In this document: piece after piece, positions 61,021 through 64,000 of the stretch
Layout of the letters: the number at the start of each line of letters is the position of its first letter
How positions within the stretch are numbered: position 1 is the stretch's first letter
Notes under the pieces: generated by a model
What the model was told of the DNA's origin: nothing
Seen by the model: the letters and a program-made list of their open reading frames with translations, nothing else
Databases searched by the model: none
NCBI GenBank assembly: GCA_028285415.1
Contig: JANQPF010000005.1
Coordinates: 124,001 to 188,000, forward strand
Length of the DNA: 64,000 nucleotides
Source of the DNA: Pseudomonadales bacterium
GTDB taxonomy: Bacteria > Pseudomonadota > Gammaproteobacteria > Pseudomonadales > Azotimanducaceae
Direction: 5' to 3'
Translations under genes and position numbers: made by a program

Positions 61021-61473
61021 CTAGGCAGACTCTTCCAACGATTTTTCGACGATTCCTGCGGGATCGGGAATGCGGCCCAGCTGTTGCAGGGCAAGGAGCG
61101 TATCCAGTACACCCGTCTGGCGACAGACCTTGCCGTCCCGCACGTCCATGATGACAACCTCGTCGTACTTAACAGGTTTGCCGGTTGCCGGTACCGGCCC
61201 CCAATCTTTGACCTGACGCCCGGTAATCGTGAAATGGAGCACCACGTGGTGCTCATCCGCGATAACCCGATGTATCGTCTCCTTGAAATCTTCGAATGTA
61301 TCGTGGGCAGAGTTGACGGCGTCGATGATCTGCTCTCTGCCTTCTCTCACGATGCGAGGCGAGTAATCGGAGACAAAGTCTTCCGTGTAATAGTCCGGGA
61401 TCTTCTCGAACTTCTTGTCGTTCCAGATATCCCGGTTGATGGCCAGTCCAAGCTGGCGATTTGCTTCAGACAT
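61021..61473 (-). CDS. SnoaL-like ester cyclase family protein
   Basis: A 150-residue NTF2-fold protein: NRDIWNDKKFEKIPDYYTED, then IIDAVNSAHDTFEDFKETIH and KYDEVVIMDVRDGKVCRQTG. The conserved YYxEDxV and the central His (HHVVLHFTITG) fit the polyketide-cyclase SnoaL group. It is cytoplasmic. The ATG lies at 61473 with GAGG about ten bases upstream. It is the third SnoaL-like gene within 2.8 kb, but the sequences differ. Confidence 0.82.
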   Translation of the reverse strand: MSEANRQLGLAINRDIWNDKKFEKIPDYYTEDFVSDYSPRIVREGREQIIDAVNSAHDTFEDFKETIHRVIADEHHVVLHFTITGRQVKDWGPVPATGKPVKYDEVVIMDVRDGKVCRQTGVLDTLLALQQLGRIPDPAGIVEKSLEESA

Positions 61474-61648
61474 AGGGGTAGGTAACCTCAGAATCCTGCG
61501 TGTTGAGCTGCGTGCGTTTCTGGTTGAGCATCACCTCGGCACCTCAATGGTTCTGTCTCGGCCAGCGTAAACGAATGTCCGGGTGTTGTAATCTCTTCGC
61601 ATCGCGTCGTGTTGATGCCGCACCTACTTTGGCTGCTGGTCTGATGGG

Positions 61649-61933
61649 TCACAGATCATCCCAGGAGATTCCATCGAAATTCGATTCTGCATAAGCAATT
61701 GCATCCCGCAACGTAGCGAAGTTGGGGATCATGTTCTTGAAAACGCCTGGATTTCCCGCAGCCTCATAGTGGATGGTGTACGTAGTGTTTTTTCGGTCGT
61801 CTCGTAAGTCCGACGGATCTTCGTAGTCGCCGGACCCGATAAATCTGGAGTCTTGAGTAATTCCGAGGCGGATTTGGGAAGCGCCCGCATAGAGACAGGT
61901 GCCGGTTCGCAAATACTTGCTATGGGATTCCAT
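61649..61933 (-). CDS. Small hypothetical protein
   Basis: A 94-residue soluble protein: basic, Tyr- and Asp-rich (DYEDPSDLRDDRKNTTYTIH). No signal peptide, membrane helix or known motif was seen. No clear ribosome-binding site precedes the ATG, so the call rests mainly on the open frame. Between its 5' end and the SnoaL-like stop the 175-base gap holds nothing recognised. Confidence 0.4.
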   Translation of the reverse strand: MESHSKYLRTGTCLYAGASQIRLGITQDSRFIGSGDYEDPSDLRDDRKNTTYTIHYEAAGNPGVFKNMIPNFATLRDAIAYAESNFDGISWDDL

Positions 61934-61993
61934 GCGGGAACCGTTTGGTAGGCGCGAGCGCCACCAGAGTTTCGGACTTCAGCACGCGCTTTC

Positions 61994-62419
61994 CTAGAGA
62001 TCGGGTCGGACGGGAGGGATGTCACCCAACGGCCAGTCACCGCCGTACATTCTGCTCCAAAGTCCGGTTGGCCCGAACATGACGACGTTGACGCCATCCG
62101 CAAGCGTCTCACCCGACTCGAGGCCTTCAGATAGAAGCGACTTAAGCTCCTGGTGTGCGTCAAACTGATCTATGGATCGACTCATGCGGGTGAGGGTGAT
62201 GTGGTAGGCATCGTCACCCGAACAGCTCAACGTCCAGCGCGTCACGGAGCCGCCGTTCTCGAGGAATTCCGGATCACCCATTGCCAGCCCGGGAGAAGCG
62301 CATTCTCCACCGCTGGCCTCCACCCATTCCATTGCCAGTGCTTGCGGGTCGCTCGAGTCGGAACAGCCGAACAGCAAGGCTGCGCCTGCCAGTGTGAAAG
62401 CGAGTGTTCTGCAGGTCAC
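61994..62419 (-). CDS. Small lipoprotein
   Basis: A 141-residue lipoprotein: the GTG at 62419 follows GGGGGA and opens a signal with lipobox LFGC (Cys near 17). The mature part has ECASPGLAMGDPEFL with two further Cys that may form a disulfide, and a Gly/Pro-rich C-terminal end. No family is recognised. The frame is open further upstream but without coding character. Confidence 0.6.
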   Translation of the reverse strand: MTCRTLAFTLAGAALLFGCSDSSDPQALAMEWVEASGGECASPGLAMGDPEFLENGGSVTRWTLSCSGDDAYHITLTRMSRSIDQFDAHQELKSLLSEGLESGETLADGVNVVMFGPTGLWSRMYGGDWPLGDIPPVRPDL

Positions 62420-62499
62420 GTCTGAGTCCCCCGTCTCTGAAAAACGCACAGGAATACGTCGAGCGAATCCATTACGTCGTATCGTCTGGCATCCAAGGC

Positions 62500-62922
62500 T
62501 CACTCCAGCAGGATTGCCCAACAGTTTTGGACGGCGTGCAGCATGGCGATGGTCCAGTAGGCTGATCCATCTTTGATGAGCCGAAAGTAATATGCAACCG
62601 CGTAAACGATCGCGCTGGGCAACGTATAGACGCAATACCAGATACCGTTTGTTATGTGCAGCCCGGAAAAAACGATGGTCGACACCAGGATCGGGAACAG
62701 TGGGTTCGTTGTGAACAGCCGTGCAAGGTGAATGGGTCCGGTCTGGGCAAGAAGGGTCTCGACGAGGGGGGCAATGACAACGGCGGTCAAAACCAGGCTG
62801 GCAAACGACAAGCTCTCGAGCCCTGCCATGTTGTGATGGGCACCTGCGGTTGCGATCAGCAAAGAAGCGAAGCTGTACTGCAGGACGAACGTTGCCGTTC
62901 CGGTGATCACCGCGAACGGCAC
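62500..62922 (-). CDS. Divergent CPBP-type intramembrane protein
   Basis: A 140-residue membrane protein with about four helices. APLVETLLAQ, FSGLHITNG and AMLHAVQNCWA align with the three motifs of CPBP/Rce1-like proteases (EExxxR, FxxxH, HxxxN), but the paired Glu and Arg are changed, so proteolysis is doubtful. Bacterial CPBP proteins include immunity and protein-sorting factors. The start is uncertain: GTG at 62922 is the first start codon, though the frame continues open to about 63045 with the plausible segment DTYSQIKRWLELP and no start codon. It may be a degenerating gene. Confidence 0.6.
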   Translation of the reverse strand: MPFAVITGTATFVLQYSFASLLIATAGAHHNMAGLESLSFASLVLTAVVIAPLVETLLAQTGPIHLARLFTTNPLFPILVSTIVFSGLHITNGIWYCVYTLPSAIVYAVAYYFRLIKDGSAYWTIAMLHAVQNCWAILLE

Positions 62923-63181
62923 CCTGGGAAGCTCTAGCCAGCGCTTTATTTGGGAATACGTATCGATGACAGGTAATGCTGTGTGGACGTACGGTAATCC
63001 ATCCGACGCTACGCGTGGATGCTCTCCAATTCTAGTTCTTGCTTCATCCCCACGTCAGGTCATCATGCGGCTATGGCAGGCGACGATTTGCCAAGTACGC
63101 CCCAGTGCCGCAAGCCAACCTGGCTGCAACGGGTCGAAAGGCTGAATTACAAACCATATTTGCAATCGGAGAGGAGGAACG

Positions 63182-63520
63182 ATGGAAGAGATCAGCTGGT
63201 CCGAATTCGAGAAAGTTGAACTCCGCGTTGGTCGAGTCGTCAGCGCTGAATCGTTTCCCGAAGCAAGGAAACCCGCGTACATCCTCCACGTCGACTTCGG
63301 CGACGCTCTGGGCATCAAGAAGTCGAGCGCTCAGATAACGGACCTGTACGAGCTGGATGCCCTCGTGGGCAAACTTGTGGTCGCCGTCGTCAACTTCCCG
63401 AAGAAGCAGATAGGGCCTGTCATGTCCGAATGCCTCGTCACCGGCTTCCATAATGGGGAAGGTCACGTCTCGCTTTGTGTGCCTGACGGTGAGGTGCCTC
63501 TCGGCTCGAAATTGCTGTGA
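63182..63520 (+). CDS. csaA: tRNA-binding domain protein CsaA
   Basis: A 112-residue OB-fold protein. The pattern FEKVELRVGRVVSAESFPEA, then YILHVDFGDALGIKKSSAQI and VVAVVNFPKKQIGPVMSECL is that of CsaA, a homodimeric tRNA-binding domain protein reported to have chaperone/secretion-related activity in Bacillus. The ATG follows GGAGAGGAGGAACG. It stands alone on the plus strand; the 259-base gap before it contains no other gene I could support. Confidence 0.92.
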   Translation: MEEISWSEFEKVELRVGRVVSAESFPEARKPAYILHVDFGDALGIKKSSAQITDLYELDALVGKLVVAVVNFPKKQIGPVMSECLVTGFHNGEGHVSLCVPDGEVPLGSKLL

Positions 63521-63560
63521 TCGCAGCCTCGCCCGATACCTTGGTCGGTTTGATCGGCCG

Positions 63561-64000
63561 CTAGTTGCTACATGAGTCGGCTGCGCTGGTCCGTTTTCGC
63601 AAGATGAACAGTAAGCACGTGTTCGTATCGAAGTCGGTTGGTCGCCTGTCCGGGGGGTTGTCTGCGATGCAGAGGCTCGCAATTCCGTCGGAGAGTTTGT
63701 AGATGCCGAGAGACGCAATACCCACAATCTCTGGATCTCCAGGGGCTTCGACGGGTGTGTGATCAAACCGTTTTGGCGTTGTATCGGTTTGCGCGGTCCA
63801 CGTCCCCGATTCGAACCAATTCCCTCCTGAAGTGATGGAGAAAGTCCCTTCAGCGTGGAAAGAGTAAACCGAAGCCCCATCTCCGCACAGACCCAGATCA
63901 CCGGTAACGTCGATTCCGTTTTCGATGATTGAGATCAACTCCCAGTCACCGACGAGTTCCTGGTCGGCTGCGTCCATCGGATCGGTTGCCGTCGCGAGTG
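63561..64000 (-). CDS. Lipocalin-like protein, 5' end outside the window
   Basis: An ORF whose reading frame runs off the right edge. An ATG at 63977 exists but has no ribosome-binding site, and the frame continues as LATATDP, so a signal peptide or lipoprotein leader probably lies outside. The visible part starts DQELVGDWELISIIENGIDV and has alternating strands (EGTFSITSGGNWFESGTWTA), as in lipocalin-like DUF families. Cys pairs near the C terminus (CIAD and CLLF) may form a disulfide. It is convergent with csaA. Confidence 0.6.
   Translation of the reverse strand, partial: LATATDPMDAADQELVGDWELISIIENGIDVTGDLGLCGDGASVYSFHAEGTFSITSGGNWFESGTWTAQTDTTPKRFDHTPVEAPGDPEIVGIASLGIYKLSDGIASLCIADNPPDRRPTDFDTNTCLLFILRKRTSAADSCSN

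Noticed and set aside
1-64000. CRISPR arrays, tRNA or rRNA genes, IS elements and attachment sites
   Set aside because: No regularly spaced repeats, cloverleaf-like sequence, transposase or integrase gene was found in either strand.

Overview
The window looks like a chromosomal segment of a Gammaproteobacterium, probably a free-living, aerobic to microaerobic aquatic heterotroph. The reasons are the high-GC coding style, Gram-negative envelope genes (RND pump, OmpA-type protein, outer-membrane porin, LpxR-like lipid A deacylase), a NasST/NrtABD/NirBD/NasA nitrate-assimilation locus and many CoA-dependent catabolic genes. No rRNA, tRNA, CRISPR array, insertion sequence, phage gene or integrase was seen. 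Coding density is very high and no stretch above 300 bases lacks a gene. The taxonomic placement is inference from gene content.

Layout. 1-6.2 kb: the C-terminal end of a cytochrome P450, an MFS carrier, a small secreted protein, and a two-gene RND efflux pump (membrane fusion lipoprotein plus inner-membrane permease). 6.3-11.3 kb: a perfect FNR/ANR-type box (TTGAT-N4-ATCAA, 6261-6274) in front of a stand-alone MupA-type luciferase-like monooxygenase, an AurF-like diiron oxygenase with all seven expected metal ligands, the oxygen-independent coproporphyrinogen oxidase HemN, and an OmpA-family protein. I consider this oxygenase pair the best candidate for an undescribed system. 11.3-25.1 kb, all minus strand: nitrate assimilation. 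nrtA-nrtB-nrtD import nitrate, a small flavoprotein probably feeds electrons to NasA nitrate reductase, NirBD reduces nitrite to ammonium, and CobA makes the siroheme precursor for NirB. NasT (ANTAR antiterminator) and NasS (its nitrate-sensing partner) lie upstream, behind a porin. Both transcription units (nrtA and porin) have a sigma54-like promoter followed by a leader with an intrinsic-terminator hairpin just before the first gene, the expected design for dual control by nitrogen status and nitrate.

25-43 kb: an accessory catabolic region with enoyl-CoA hydratases, an acyl-CoA ligase, a Baeyer-Villiger monooxygenase, an SDR, a phosphotransferase of the acyl-CoA-dehydrogenase-associated type, an MBL hydrolase, a D-aminoacylase-like amidohydrolase, MFS carriers, regulators and a HemG-like flavodoxin. 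43-50 kb: an HDOD signalling protein, several small membrane proteins, VOC-fold proteins, a secreted protein-L-isoaspartate methyltransferase, and a 47-residue highly acidic peptide without lysine or arginine.

50-55.5 kb: a BlaI/BlaR1-type unit. A promoter overlapped by two BlaI-like operators drives a BlaI repressor, an M56 membrane metalloprotease whose extracytoplasmic part resembles an STN domain rather than a penicillin sensor, and a class C-like lipoprotein; a hybrid 7TM histidine kinase follows. 55.5-64 kb: a lipase-like hydrolase, an LpxR homologue, a sulfotransferase broken by an internal deletion and frameshift, several small secreted or membrane proteins, SnoaL-fold proteins, a ParB-like mini-protein, a divergent CPBP protein, CsaA, and a lipocalin-like protein cut by the window end.
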